Source: Hypoxylon rubiginosum
Taxonomy: Eukaryota > Ascomycota > Sordariomycetes > Xylariales > Hypoxylaceae
Assembly: GCA_902806565.1 (NCBI GenBank)
Contig: CADCXA010000029.1
Span: 124,001 to 188,000, forward strand
Length of the DNA: 64,000 nt
Direction of reading: 5' to 3'
Every line of letters starts with the position of its first letter. Position 1 is the stretch's first letter. Under the pieces are notes generated by a model. That model was not told where the DNA came from. It worked only from the letters and a program-made list of their open reading frames with translations, and ran no database searches. Below, piece after piece: positions 47,875 through 58,691 of the stretch. The position numbers were made by a program, and so were the translations under genes.

Positions 47875-49434
47875 ATGGACACGCCAATGGGCCAACCAGG
47901 GGCTTCCGAGCCCCAGCAAATCCGCGTCAACTTCACCACCACATCCCCCGATCTCCAACTACCAGAAGGCCGAACGCAACTGCTCGTACCAGCAGGTCCG
48001 TCCCTCCCTCTATCCTTCCCATCCCAATTAGCAAAGGCTTCCAAAAGCTCACCTTAGACACCTGCAGATATCAAGCGCTACGGCCTCTCCCGTGTCCTCA
48101 ACTCGGAGTCGATGCTCGCGACGCCGTCGCCGATCCCCTTCGACTTCCTCGTCGACGGCAGCTACCTGCGCACCTCGATCGAGGACTACCTCAAGACCCG
48201 CGGCCTGTCGTCCGAGTCCGCCCTGACCGTCCAGTACGTCCGCAGCCTGGTCCCGCCCGTCTACCAGGCCTCCTTCCAGCACGACGACTGGGTCTCCGCC
48301 GTCGACGTGCTGTCGGCCTCTTCGCGCGCCGGCCTCTGGAGCGGCGACCGCTTCGCTACCGGCCAGGACCGCCTGCTGACCGCGTCCTACGACGGCCTGC
48401 TGCGCGTGTGGAACGATGCTGGGTCTGTCGTCGCCACGTCGCCCGCCGCCGGCAGCGGCCATAGTGTTAAGGCCGCGCGCTTTCTGTCGGCGTCGCAAGT
48501 CGCGTCCGCGGGCCTCGACCGCGTGGTCCGCGTGTGGAAGTACGCCGAGGCTGACGACTTCCTGTCCGGGACCCTGAAGCAGTCTCTCGAGCTATACGGC
48601 CACGGCGCCGCCGTCGAGGCCCTCGACGTCCACGGCCCTACCGGCCGCGTGTTGAGCGCCGCCGCCGACGGCTCCGTCGCCCTGTGGACCACGTCCAAGT
48701 CGGCGGCACCCCCCGCCCCCGCGAACCTCCTGCCCGGCGCTTCTGCTACGGGCGCGTCCAACAAGAGGCGTAAGGTAGCAGCATCCTCGGCGGCGCAGCG
48801 AGGCCCACTATCCCTAATGCAGCCGCACACGTCCGCAGCCTCAGCCGTCGTGTTCGACCCGGCCGACGCCACGGTCGCGTACACGGCGTCGCAGGACCAC
48901 ACGATCCGGACGCTGGACCTGACGACGGGCCGCGTCGAGAACGTGATCACGACCTCGCACCCCCTCCTCTCCCTCTGCGCCATCCAACGATCGTCATCAT
49001 CGTCGTCAGTGCTGCTCGCGGCCGGCACGTCGGCGCGGCACATCACGATCGCGGACCCGCGCGCCGGCGCCGCGACCACGTCCGTCATGACGCTGCGGGG
49101 CCACCGCAACATGGTCGGCAGCGTGGCGGCGGCGCCCGATTCCGACTATGGGCTCGTGTCCGGGTCCCACGACGGCACGTGCCGCGTCTGGGACCTGCGC
49201 AGCGTGCGGGCGGCCACGCGGGCCGAGGGCGGCGGCAGCGTGAGCGAGAGCGTGTACGTGATCGAGCGCGAGAGCCGGAAGGGAAACAACAACGGCAACA
49301 ATACCAAGAGCGACGTGCCCGGGCGCGGCGCCAAGGTGTTTAGCGTGGCCTGGGACAAGACTTGGGGTATCGTGAGCGCGGGCGAGGATAAGCAGGTACA
49401 GATTAATCGGGGGAGGGATCTACTCGCGGCGTGA
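47875..49434 (+). CDS. YTM1: Ribosome biogenesis protein Ytm1 (WD40)
   Basis: Two exons (47875-47995 and 48068-49434) encode about 495 residues; splicing joins LLVPAD to IKRYGLSRVL in phase. The N-terminal NLE (ubiquitin-like) domain covers about residues 15-90 (IRVNFTTTSPDLQLPEG; PIPFDFLVDGSYLRTSIEDYL). WD40 blades follow, with GQDRLLTASYDGLLRVWN, AGLDRVVRVWK, TASQDHTIRTLDL, VSGSHDGTCRVWD and VSAGEDKQVQI visible. Ytm1 with Erb1 and Nop7 forms the PeBoW complex for 60S subunit assembly, and its NLE domain is the target of the AAA ATPase Rea1 in the nucleolus. Insertions with Asn and Ser runs lie between blades. The second exon is strongly GC-rich with C/G-ending codons. Confidence 0.94.
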
Positions 49435-50109
49435 TATTAGCGAGAGACGGGAGATGAAAGAGAAGAGAGAATGAGAGAGAGAGAGAGTCAACAGTACCTA
49501 GGGAGAGACGAGAAGAGAAAAAAAAAAGGAGAGGGTTGAGAAGAGTGACGGTTATAAAGAAAAATATTGAGGAGACTTATACCCCCCCTGGATGTGTATT
49601 TATGTATGTCCTATGAAAATACTAAGTGCTTGCGAGACCCCAAATGTCGTGTGGTCGTGATGTTAGCTGACTCGCTCTACGTACGTGGGCTTCAGGGGAT
49701 CACCAAAGAAATACATATGCCGTTCCTAATAAATATTATCATGTATAAAATATATATCTAATCTATATATAGGTATATAGCGAGGTGACAGCGTGCTTTT
49801 AGAACTTGGCACATTGTCTTATTTCCGCTCCCACTGAGAGGTAGGTAGGAGACAGGTATGTATATAAGCATGTCTGAGCATTGCCCCTTAAGACAGATAG
49901 CCGACGTTCTATGTAATCAAGTTAGAACGATGGCCTGGGCAAATGTAAACAAGTACCCTTCTTTATTCACACCCTGACAAGCGGAGGGTCATGTCCAGGG
50001 CACCATAAAGTCCGAATAGAACCATTTAGGCACTGTATCCAAAGTCACGGGCATTTCTACCCCGGCCTAGAATTGCACCTAGCCAAAGGCAATATATATT
50101 GCAAATCCA
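49435..50109. other. Convergent intergenic region with GA-rich tract
   Basis: It lies between the 3' ends of YTM1 and the exonuclease gene. About 49440-49560 is purine-rich with GAGA runs (GAGAGAGAGAGAGT near 49474). AT-rich sequence with TATATA runs follows at 49740-49780. No gene was recognised. Confidence 0.6.
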
Positions 50110-51717
50110 TCAACCTAGTTCCGCAACTATCGCGGCTATGCTTGGAAACCTCGCTCGCAGTGTGCCGTCCGGCATGCCGCTCGTGATCTCGAGGTGCAGT
50201 CTCTCCTTGTTGACCGGCAGCTTCTCCAACTGCACCGCGCTTAATATATACCCAGTGACGGTAGCGGTCTTCAGGGGCGGGTCCCTGAGCAGCTGCGCTA
50301 TCGTGGCCGGGTCGAGGCCCTGGTCGTGCCACATGTAGTAAGCACGGAGTCGCGGGAACGACGCACGAATGCCGTTCGGATGCGCCGCCTTGTAACAAGC
50401 CACGCGGTCCTCCGCGATCTCGATCCGGGAGTCTTTGGGTCCCGATGGTGAGGACGCCGATAGAGATTTTTTCGGTTTCGGCGGCGCAGCCTCTATTTCG
50501 GGCTCCTCTGCCGCGTCAACCACAGGGTCGTCGATGGTGGCTAGCTCGACGTTGTCTGCTACCCTTATAGGAAGATTGAGCTCTGCGTGATATGGCGTGG
50601 GAGGACAGGGGTCAAGCTGTTTCCTCTGGTACTCTAGAGCGGCATAGAGCTGTAATCCGGCATAGGCATCTGACGCCGAATCTGGAACATCGTAAGCCTA
50701 TAAGCTAGGGATAGTGAAATATGGTGACCTACATATGACCTGATCCATACTCAGACGCTTCGTCCAGTCGCCTGAACGCACGTCATGTCCCTTGAAAAGG
50801 GGTAGGTGTAGGAACTGCTCTACTTGAGTAGCAAGGGGTACGAGTTTCTTGTTTATTTCGGTGTACTGCCCTTTAGCAGAATATGTCACGAGCTTGTATA
50901 AGTGGCTAAGCTCTAGCAATCCTTTCGAGTCGATCCCCAAGAAATTCCGCACTCTCGTTGCGTCGCCCTTGATAGCAACACCGCACTTTGTAACGCCTGC
51001 GTTTTCCATGATAGCTCTAAACGAAGGACCAACCATATCAGCCTTGTCAGCGAACAGGGCGACGTGGAAGAGTCCGATGCGACTGGGACTCGCCAATTGA
51101 ATCAACGAAACATTCTTCTTGAGGCCTTGCCGCTTCGTCGAGTCCGCGATCCACTCTAGATCGAAGCCAAGAATCGGTTCGCCCATGAAATACTGCCGAC
51201 AGACTTTCTCCATTGTATGAGTACTTTGACAGTAGTGTACCTTAACCGCCTGCTCCGTGCCATCTTCCGCTGTCGCTCGATATTGGGAATAAGACCAGAA
51301 CGAACTAGCCGATCCGGCGGGTGCCTTCTTAGCAGCGTGGAAGAGATTGTCCATCATCCTAAAGGACAATGCAGCAACAGGAGGCTCATCAGGAATCTTG
51401 GACTCTGACGATGTCGCTTGCTTGTCTGCAGGAACGATAGCGGCATTCCTATTTACAGTCCTAGATAGAGCTCTGTCCGAGATCGGCGCATCATCCTTTG
51501 CAGTCGATAGCGACAGCCCTTCAAGGCTTGGATACAAAGGGGATGCTTCTAGACCATCTTGCGCAGACCCGACCACCCGGTCGTGGTTTTGTTGTGCGGC
51601 AGCTTCGTTGGAAGCGCGCGCATCATGAGGAGCAAGAATTGGTGACTGCGCAACAGGCGAGAAGGAAATGCCCCGAGTTGGGTGCCATAGCTGATGCTTT
51701 GGAGGCGTAGCAGTCAT
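50110..51717 (-). CDS. DEDDy 3'-5' exonuclease, WRN-exonuclease type
   Basis: Two exons (51717-50733 and 50681-50110) encode about 518 residues; the intron falls inside the last exonuclease motif and splicing restores it. Exo I is FDLEW (D186, E188), Exo II includes CGVAIKGDATRVRNFLGI, and Exo III is YSASDAYAGLQLY, giving the DEDDy set of the WRN/RNase D superfamily. The first 115 residues are low complexity. After a Pro/Glu-rich linker the C-terminal about 90 residues (VACYKAAHPNGIRASFPRLRAYYMW..DPATIAQLLRDPP) resemble the helix-turn-helix region found after such exonucleases in fungi. It probably degrades DNA or structured RNA 3' ends in the nucleus (inference). No helicase domain is fused. 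It diverges from LSM5. Confidence 0.88.
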
Positions 51718-52351
51718 TCTCGAAATTCGTGAAATTCGAATTACACCTGCGCAATGGCTAATTGAATAGATAATGATTTGTTAGTATATTTTTCCTTATC
51801 CTAGCTCCTATATGAAGATAGTATTCAGTGAGATATGAGATATAAGATATAATAGATGGACGAACCGCAAAGCGAGTGATGCGCGCGAGGCCTTGGAAGA
51901 TCTCAGAGCATTACCAACGACCTCCGAGGTTCCAAGGGACGTCATTGGTGATTAGGAGGAAAGGAATTACAGCTCTGCTCCATGATGATCACACAGCTGG
52001 GGGGGGGGGGGGAGGGCAGGTCGCGGACGCTCGTTAGGCAGACGCGTCGCAATAAGATGTCGAAGTGGGAATAACGTGAATCACTTTAAATTCGTCTAAT
52101 TAAATCGAGAGTCGCACTGTGGTCGAGGTTCCTAGAGAATATTTGCTTAGTCATTACAGTGCAACGCGTCTAGCACCCGGTATCAGGTGACCCTTTTTTT
52201 GTTATCCCGGTCCCAAGCTCAAGCCCAATTACTTAATCCACCCGAAAACGATATCGAGAACAATAGCGAACTAAAAAGCGACGCTCATAACTCCATTTCG
52301 ACCTACAAGTGACAAAAGCACCTGAGAACAAAAAAGAACCTGTTGTCCGAT
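51718..52351. other. Divergent promoter region, exonuclease / LSM5
   Basis: A 634-bp stretch between divergent ATGs. It contains a 14-G run at 51999-52012 and CT/AT-rich sequence elsewhere. No frame with domain character was seen. Confidence 0.6.
51999..52012 (+). repeat. Poly-G run (14 G)
   Basis: Fourteen consecutive G followed by AGGG, 340-353 bp upstream of the LSM5 ATG. Such a run could form a G-quadruplex, or it may be a sequencing-sensitive homopolymer. Confidence 0.9.
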
Positions 52352-52903
52352 ATGGCGTCCCAACTCCTACCTTTAGGTGAGTGAATCGAGTAATGATTCA
52401 AAAATAAGCTTTATGCTCATATATATGTGACAGAACTCATCGACAAGTGCGTCGGCTCCAAGATATGGGTCATCATGAAGGGTGACAAGGGTATGGCCAC
52501 CACATCCTGCAACTTTGGAAGAGGATCAAGTCTGTATCTAACAGAAAGGAATTGCCAGAATTCAGCGGCACATTATTGGGCTTCGATGACTACGTCAGTA
52601 AGTTGAAAACTGTCTAGGGCCGTCCGTTATATATGGAAAAAACTAATGGCCTTTACAGACATGGTCCTAGAAGACGTCACCGAGTTGTAGGCATTCCCCT
52701 TACTTATTGTACAGTTCAAAACAAGTTTAGTCATGTCTAATAAGGCGTAGCGACTACTCGGGAAACCACACGAAGCTCTCTAAAATCCTCCTGAACGGCA
52801 ACAACATATGCATGGTACGCACTAAAATATACTATCTAACGGATGAGACACTTATTATCTACTACAGTTAATACCTGGAGGAGACGGACCTGTAAGCGCA
52901 TGA
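52352..52903 (+). CDS. LSM5: U6 snRNA-associated Sm-like protein LSm5
   Basis: Six exons (52352-52376, 52434-52490, 52559-52597, 52659-52686, 52751-52814, 52868-52903) encode only 82 residues, all in phase. The spliced protein reads as a complete Sm fold: Sm1 motif [41 protein letters not shown], and Sm2 motif [17 protein letters not shown]. LSm5 is part of the LSm2-8 ring on U6 snRNA and the LSm1-7 ring in mRNA decay. No single exon exceeds 64 nt, so simple ORF searches miss this gene. It is convergent with RPB11. Confidence 0.95.
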
Positions 52904-53287
52904 TCAGAAAGATGCTAGGTTGGAGTTGGTTCTCTGGTGAATTAGAGGTGGCGAATGCCCGTGCTACGCATCGAGCAGCAAAGATGTATCCCCGACTAGA
53001 AGCCAAGGAGCATGGGTCTCACGAATGCAGTGATAGTCACGTCAGAAGCATTGAGTTATGGTGGCAGAAGCGACCTATGAAGAGAGGTCATATCAATTAT
53101 CATGGGTGAATTATTATCACCAAACTAAAAAGCAAGTTTTGCCAGCCAGCCCGAAATCAGATCCATAACGCCAGGTATCTTTCCCGAACCCTTTTCCCAT
53201 TATCCGCCGTGAGAGTGCTCTATGACAAATGCTCCGAGAAGAATTCCATGGGGGAAAAATGCAGTGCGATCACAATTCCTAGAGCGC
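52904..53287. other. Convergent intergenic region, LSM5 / RPB11
   Basis: A 384-bp gap between stop codons. It contains only sequence expected for two 3' ends, and nothing else was recognised. Confidence 0.65.
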
Positions 53288-54321
53288 TTAGGGCTTGCCG
53301 TTGGGACCGTTTCCGTCCTGCTCTCCGGCGGTCGCCATGCGGCGCAGCTCGTACTCGCGAGTGAAGTTCTGGGCAAGCTGGGCGAGCTGGGCGATGAGCT
53401 GCTTGCACACGTCGATGAACACCTCGCGAGGTGTCACCGTTCCGTCGGTCTGGAGCCGGATCAAGACCTCGGCCACATTAGGATGGGGAACTATATGAGT
53501 CGACATCATTAGTCCAGGTAGCCAAGATATCACAGGGATTCGCTTCTCCTACCCTTGTATCCAGCCATCATGACGTTGGGGTGCTGCTTGAAGTGCTCAG
53601 CTAGCAGGTTGCCGATAGTGTGGTCTTCCTTCAGGATGACGAAGTCCGAGGTGTTGGACATGCCTTTGCGTCCGTTAGTCCCATATGCTGCAGGTTCTCA
53701 GTGTTGATGTATCTATGCTTACCTGCAAAGGGCTTCTCGGTGATCTTCTTCTCCCCCAAGGCATCGTTCAAGAGGAAGAGTTCAAAGCTAAGAAACTGTC
53801 AGCTTATAGCCACATAATAGACACAAATAGGAGATCCGAACGGGAAGTCAGGAACGTGACTTTGACGTAGAGGGTTCGTATTGTTCGTATTGTCCATCTT
53901 GATCAGTTGCACGTGGGTCCACACTTGTAGATTGATGTAGAAAGGACAGTGACCATGAGGCAGGCTGTCATGAGAGGACGCAGATTATGTTAAATAGAGT
54001 AGGGAAATGAGTGTGTTGTTTTGTACGAATTGTTGAAGGTAGTTTTGTCATGAGCAAGCGTACACCTCATCGCCCTGGTGATTGTTGTTGCGCGGGAGAC
54101 GAAGTGGGAGCACCAAAGTGCTGGTCGCCCAGTTCTGAAGTGGTATCCACGAGTAGCCATGGCTTCCTAACAGCGCGCCTGCCTCTTTCCTGCCTCTTTC
54201 CTGTCTCTTCTCTGGCAAACTGCTATAAGGTTTCCGGGGTAGCAAGGGTGACGATGGAAATAGAACGGGATTTTTAGTAAGTTGAAAGATTATTATGTAC
54301 TAACCGGTCGGGAGCATTCAT
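53288..54321 (-). CDS. RPB11: RNA polymerase II subunit RPB11
   Basis: Four exons (54321-54305, 53787-53723, 53663-53553, 53490-53288) encode about 131 residues, all in phase. The first exon is 17 nt (MNAPDR) and its intron is 517 nt, unusually long here, ending with a CTGAC branch and TTCTTAG acceptor. The protein reads RFELFLLNDALGEKK, VILKEDHTIGNLLAEHF, VMMAGYKVPHPNVAEVLIRL and a C-terminal helix LIAQLAQLAQNFTREYEL, the Rpb11/AC19/alpha-like dimerisation fold. RPB11 pairs with RPB3 to nucleate Pol II assembly. The last about 15 residues (AGEQDGNGPNGKP) are a variable tail. Convergent with LSM5. Confidence 0.95.
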
Positions 54322-55074
54322 TTTTGTCGGTAATTAAGCAAAGCGCGCGAAATGTTTATAAATAGCAGAATATTTGATGCAAAAATGATCCAAGCCAGAA
54401 GAGCTCGCCGAGATTCAGATTTTCAAGAAGAAGTCTACTGATGTTGCAAGGTGAAGAATGTAAAGATGAATGAGAGATCCATTTTGAACCTTAGGTAGAA
54501 CATACTTGACTTCGATCCTTAAACGGTAGACAATGGCCCAGGCTGCTGGATGACCAATCGGGTAAAGTACGGCTTTTAGGGTACGTGGCAAAAATGTATA
54601 CAGTCAGGTAAGTTCGTCACGAACTTAGTCGCACTGTACATCACCCCCTATTGAAGTTTGCCATTTGGAAATGATAAATACGTGCTGACTATAGATATTC
54701 TTGTGATATCTTATTAGTAAAGTATCTACGTAGCATTTGACTACGGCCATTCTCGCAATAGGATTCAAATATGGACTACAGGCATCTTGGAATCATCGGT
54801 TGCTATTAGAAGTTCTAGACTCGGTCCTAGATATGTAGGTACCCAACCTAACCTACACAGATCGACACCCCATCCTTCCCATGACAAACATGAAATTATT
54901 TCATCCCAATGATAAAACAGGCCATGCAAACTCTCTCTATCTCCGCGTGGATAAGATCCCGTTTTCTGTGTTGGATGGGGAATTTCTAAAAAAAGTATGC
55001 GGCCGCTCATGATCGCTGCTGATGCAAAGTACTGTACATTTCTAAAGAGCCAATCTATCGATTATTGCAAAATT
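54322..55074. other. Intergenic region, AVT3-like 3' end to RPB11 start
   Basis: It should contain the RPB11 promoter and the 3' end of the AVT3-like gene, both minus strand. AT-rich, no domain-bearing frame and no repeat recognised. Confidence 0.6.
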
Positions 55075-57453
55075 TCAAAATTTGTTGGTGTCGCAATACT
55101 TCGGTAAGCTGGGGCCCGATGGCCCGCTAGCCCAGCTGATGACCGTTAAGCTGGTAGTATATGCCATGGCTATCACCCCAAAGATGCAGAGGGCGATGTC
55201 GGTTATCTTTCGGGTCTTAGTCGTCGCTACTCCCTTGTAGTGGAGCATCGGCTGTGAAAGCATTAGTATGGTTCAGCGTTTCTAGAGGTAAATATGATCA
55301 TGGCTTACTGGATAGATATACACGAGAGGAATGCAGGCAAAGTTCCCCACAAGAGCAACGAACTTGTCCAAATCGTCCGCACCTCCCCAGGCGATCACAG
55401 CGCAAAGGAAGACGACGAAGAACCGGAACATGTTCTTTTGCCACTTGATGTAAGGGTTATACTTGCCGCTTCTCGTGAAGAGCGCGTTCTCTGTGATACG
55501 GATGGCAGGGAAAATCTGAAGAGGCGTCGAAAGAAGAATGGCGAGGGAGTAAAGGAACTGGACGCCGTTGACAAACTTGTTGTCCTGCGGCAGGTTGAGA
55601 AGGACGACCGTCTCCGTCTTCGACCCGTAAGCAGCATAAGACACGGCGCCCATAGTGATGAAGAGGACCGAGATGATGATCATGACATAGAACATGACCT
55701 TAGGAAACTTGGATGGCGATTTCATTGACTCCTGAATGGGGATGATGAGACCGATGCCTTCGAACGTAAAGATAGCCGTGCCGATGAAGAGCGTCCAATC
55801 CTTTTGATTAAATTGAATGATATCCGCGAGGCCGTTAACGCTCAGGGTGAGAACGTCGTAGTAGAAAAGGTACGCAAGCCCAATAACGATGAAAGCGTCT
55901 GCTATCAGGGCCGTAAATCCAAGCTTGCCGATATCTCTGAATAGGGAGAACGGTAGGAAAATAACCATCTGCATGAGGATTAACCAGGTGATCTTGATGT
56001 TTACCCTGCAATCAGAGACGGCAAGGATGAAGGCTTGAAGATTTTCCGATGTGAATACAATGTACGCAGCGACAAATCCGATTTGGCTGACGACGATCGA
56101 GGTTAGAATCAGTTTCCGCATCCAATTGCCGTACAGAATTCCGCCAATATCTCCAAACGACCCGTTGACCTTCAGTCGTGTAGTGACCAGTAGCACGAAG
56201 CAGTAGTAGCTCAGTGCGGCGACGAAGAGTAGAACCAGATTGCTGAACATCATGCCACCGTTGAAGTAAGCTCTCGGTAAGAACAAGACTCCAGTGCCCA
56301 CGAACGATTTCAGAAGAAGCAGAGCCGCGTTGAAAGGAGTATTGTTGCCGCTGCCGCCGCGAACCTTTCGTCTCCTCTTGCGCTTAGAGGGTGTCAGCAG
56401 GGCACTATCTTCCATTGGTTCTCTCTCCTCTTCGCTATCGTAGTAGTCGTCCTCACTCTCCCCAGAAGAGAAGTACTCGCCAGGCTGCAAGACTTCGTCG
56501 TCCTCTTCAAGCTCTTCACCCGCAAAGTGTCCGTAGATAGACAGGAATTCCAAGAAGCTGTTGGTGAACAACTGGGGATCACGTCTACCTCTCGAGACGC
56601 TTTCCCCCGCTTCTAGTTCTTGCGGGTTGAGAGGCGGGTCTTGTGCGGCCCTTCTGAGATAATTCCGCCTGAATCCGCCCGGAACCTTGATAGTGTTGAT
56701 GTCAAGGACGTCGCTTTCAGGCTCATCCCTTGGATGGCTGAAACTCTTGCTACGCTGATGACGATGGCGGCCTTCTGCATCTTCCGTCCACCTGTAAATC
56801 TGGCGCGTTACATCTCCTCCTTGCAACCTAAGGCTAGAGAATCCATCATCGTCCTGGCCGGGGTCTACAGGCCCACTAACTTGCTTGCCCTTTGCTTTGT
56901 CACTATTGCTGGATCCCGCACCGGAATCTACGGCGTCTGTAGGGTGGACCAAGTGTCGTCTAACAATCTCGGGATCTTCGTAAGCCCCTGCGCCACCATT
57001 TTGTAGATATCTCGATCTCGCGTCGAAGGAACCGTAGTTTGTGGGCGTTATGGATGGCTGCTGTCCCGATGCCGTTCCCGCTGTACCTGCGGGCGACGAA
57101 GCTCGTATGGGCGGAGTGCCGAATCTTGGGGGGGATGTGCCTACGGAATTCGACAGAGCTGCGGCAAGAGCAGACACGCCGGGACCTGCAGAACTCTGAC
57201 CGGGGCCCGGAAGGGGACCTATGTTATCGGCATCGTCCTCACTGTCCCGATTCGTTACTTGGGATCTTTGGGTCGGGGGAGTTCCGAAGGCATGTGATGG
57301 CACGGGGGAAGCTAGACGAGCGGTGACATCGGCGCGAGGCAATGAAGTGCCATAAGTACGACTTCGCATTGAGCCCGGGGAGGAGGATAGTGGCACACCC
57401 AGAGGACCTCCAGGCTGCGGAGTGGTGCTTCGTTCTTGATCGGAATATGCCAT
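55075..57453 (-). CDS. AAAP-family vacuolar amino-acid transporter, AVT3-like
   Basis: Two exons (57453-55309 and 55251-55075) encode about 773 residues, close to yeast Avt3 (692). The first ATG of the open frame is used; an upstream non-coding exon is possible. Roughly 350 N-terminal residues are hydrophilic, Ser/Pro- and acid-rich, ending in KRKRRRKVRGG. The permease begins near residue 365 (TPFNAALLLLKSFVGTGVLF) and has about eleven membrane segments, including GNWMRKLILTSIVVSQIGF, WTLFIGTAIFTFEGIGLIIP and the last helix ALCIFGVIAMAYTTSLTV supplied by exon 2. Avt3/Avt4 export neutral amino acids from the vacuole in yeast; substrate here is inferred. It diverges from the VHC1-like gene. Confidence 0.9.
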
Positions 57454-58691
57454 CGTATCGTCCAAGCTAGTAATGTTTAGCACAGAGCGAACATTAAGAT
57501 ATCAACCGCGCCGGGGTTGGTTGTGAGCAAATAGGATGATTAAAAGCAATAAGCACTTGAGCGAGCTTAGAAGGAAGCGAAGCTATCCAAAAACTACCTA
57601 GGTAGCTATAGCGAGAAGCTCAATTGCGAAACCTGAAAGAGAGGAGCGCGGGAATAGGCAAAAAGGACTCTCGAGCTTCCCTGACTCTTGAATTTAGCCA
57701 GAGATGCGAAGGAGACTATGATGAGAGACGGCGAGAGATGACAAGAGAAGAAGATGAAGACTTACGAAGACACGTCTTTAATTAGTAGGTAGCCTTGGAG
57801 TAATGCGTATGTAATAAGACTCCTCGTGATTCCTTATCAGTCAGACCCTGAAGAAGGCTATGAACCCAAAATGAACCCAAAATGGTCAGCTGCATCTTCA
57901 AGCAGAGTCAAACCCTACTGACCCTCTACGGAACGGACCTACGCCGCTAAGGATGTCTTAGCCAATGGGGATACTCCGATTATCTTATCACCGCGCTCCA
58001 GGCGGCAACATCTCGGACCGCTATACAGTTATAAGACACAGTATATACAGTACCATTAAACTGTCTGTATATATCCAGTCCACGATTTAAACGTAACCTA
58101 CAGTACATACCTAGGTACATATAAATCCAAGCTTGTCCTGACTTGTCAACCTCGCCAAGTCTAAGAAACCTCTGTTCACATGTTTCTTTCGACCCCTAAA
58201 CATGCAAATACTTAAACATATGACGGGGATACGTCATTTACAATGACTGCCGTTGATGAAGTCTACCCCGTTAACCAATAAACCCCAGCTGCATTGTCTC
58301 GTTTTGGATCAGTCGCCCACCATCATTGGGTGCAGCTCCATTCGAGATGAAAGATGGATTGTGGAGAAGGAGACAATACTAAACTACAACAGGTCTAGTC
58401 AGTCCTCTGATGCCTGTCTTGTGCCTCCCTTGTGCTGCCTTGGCTGCTTGGATTGAGAACCTGATTCTACCTACCTATGATTCTATTCTCAAGTTCGACT
58501 TCAGCGCGGGGTCGGGGTTATTGTATTTCATCCAAGACAAAACATTTATACACCGCGCCGACATTGTCGATAAGATCCCAGCAAGCCTCTCTGCCGTAAA
58601 AGCTCCCTTTTAGGGGCAAGATACAAGGCAAACAGCACTGTTATCCAATACTATTCCGAAATCCCGTAATCATACTTGATAGTTAGACAAG
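57454..58691. other. Divergent intergenic region, two vacuolar transporter genes
   Basis: A 1.24-kb stretch between divergent ATGs. CTACCTAGGTAGCTA lies at 57594-57608 and ACCTAGGTAC at 58109-58118; several TATATA-like words lie around 58020-58080. No coding frame with domain character was seen. Confidence 0.6.

Noticed and set aside
48387..49112. 241-codon minus-strand open frame
   Set aside because: Shadow of the GC-rich YTM1 coding exon; Ala/Arg-rich composition and no domain.
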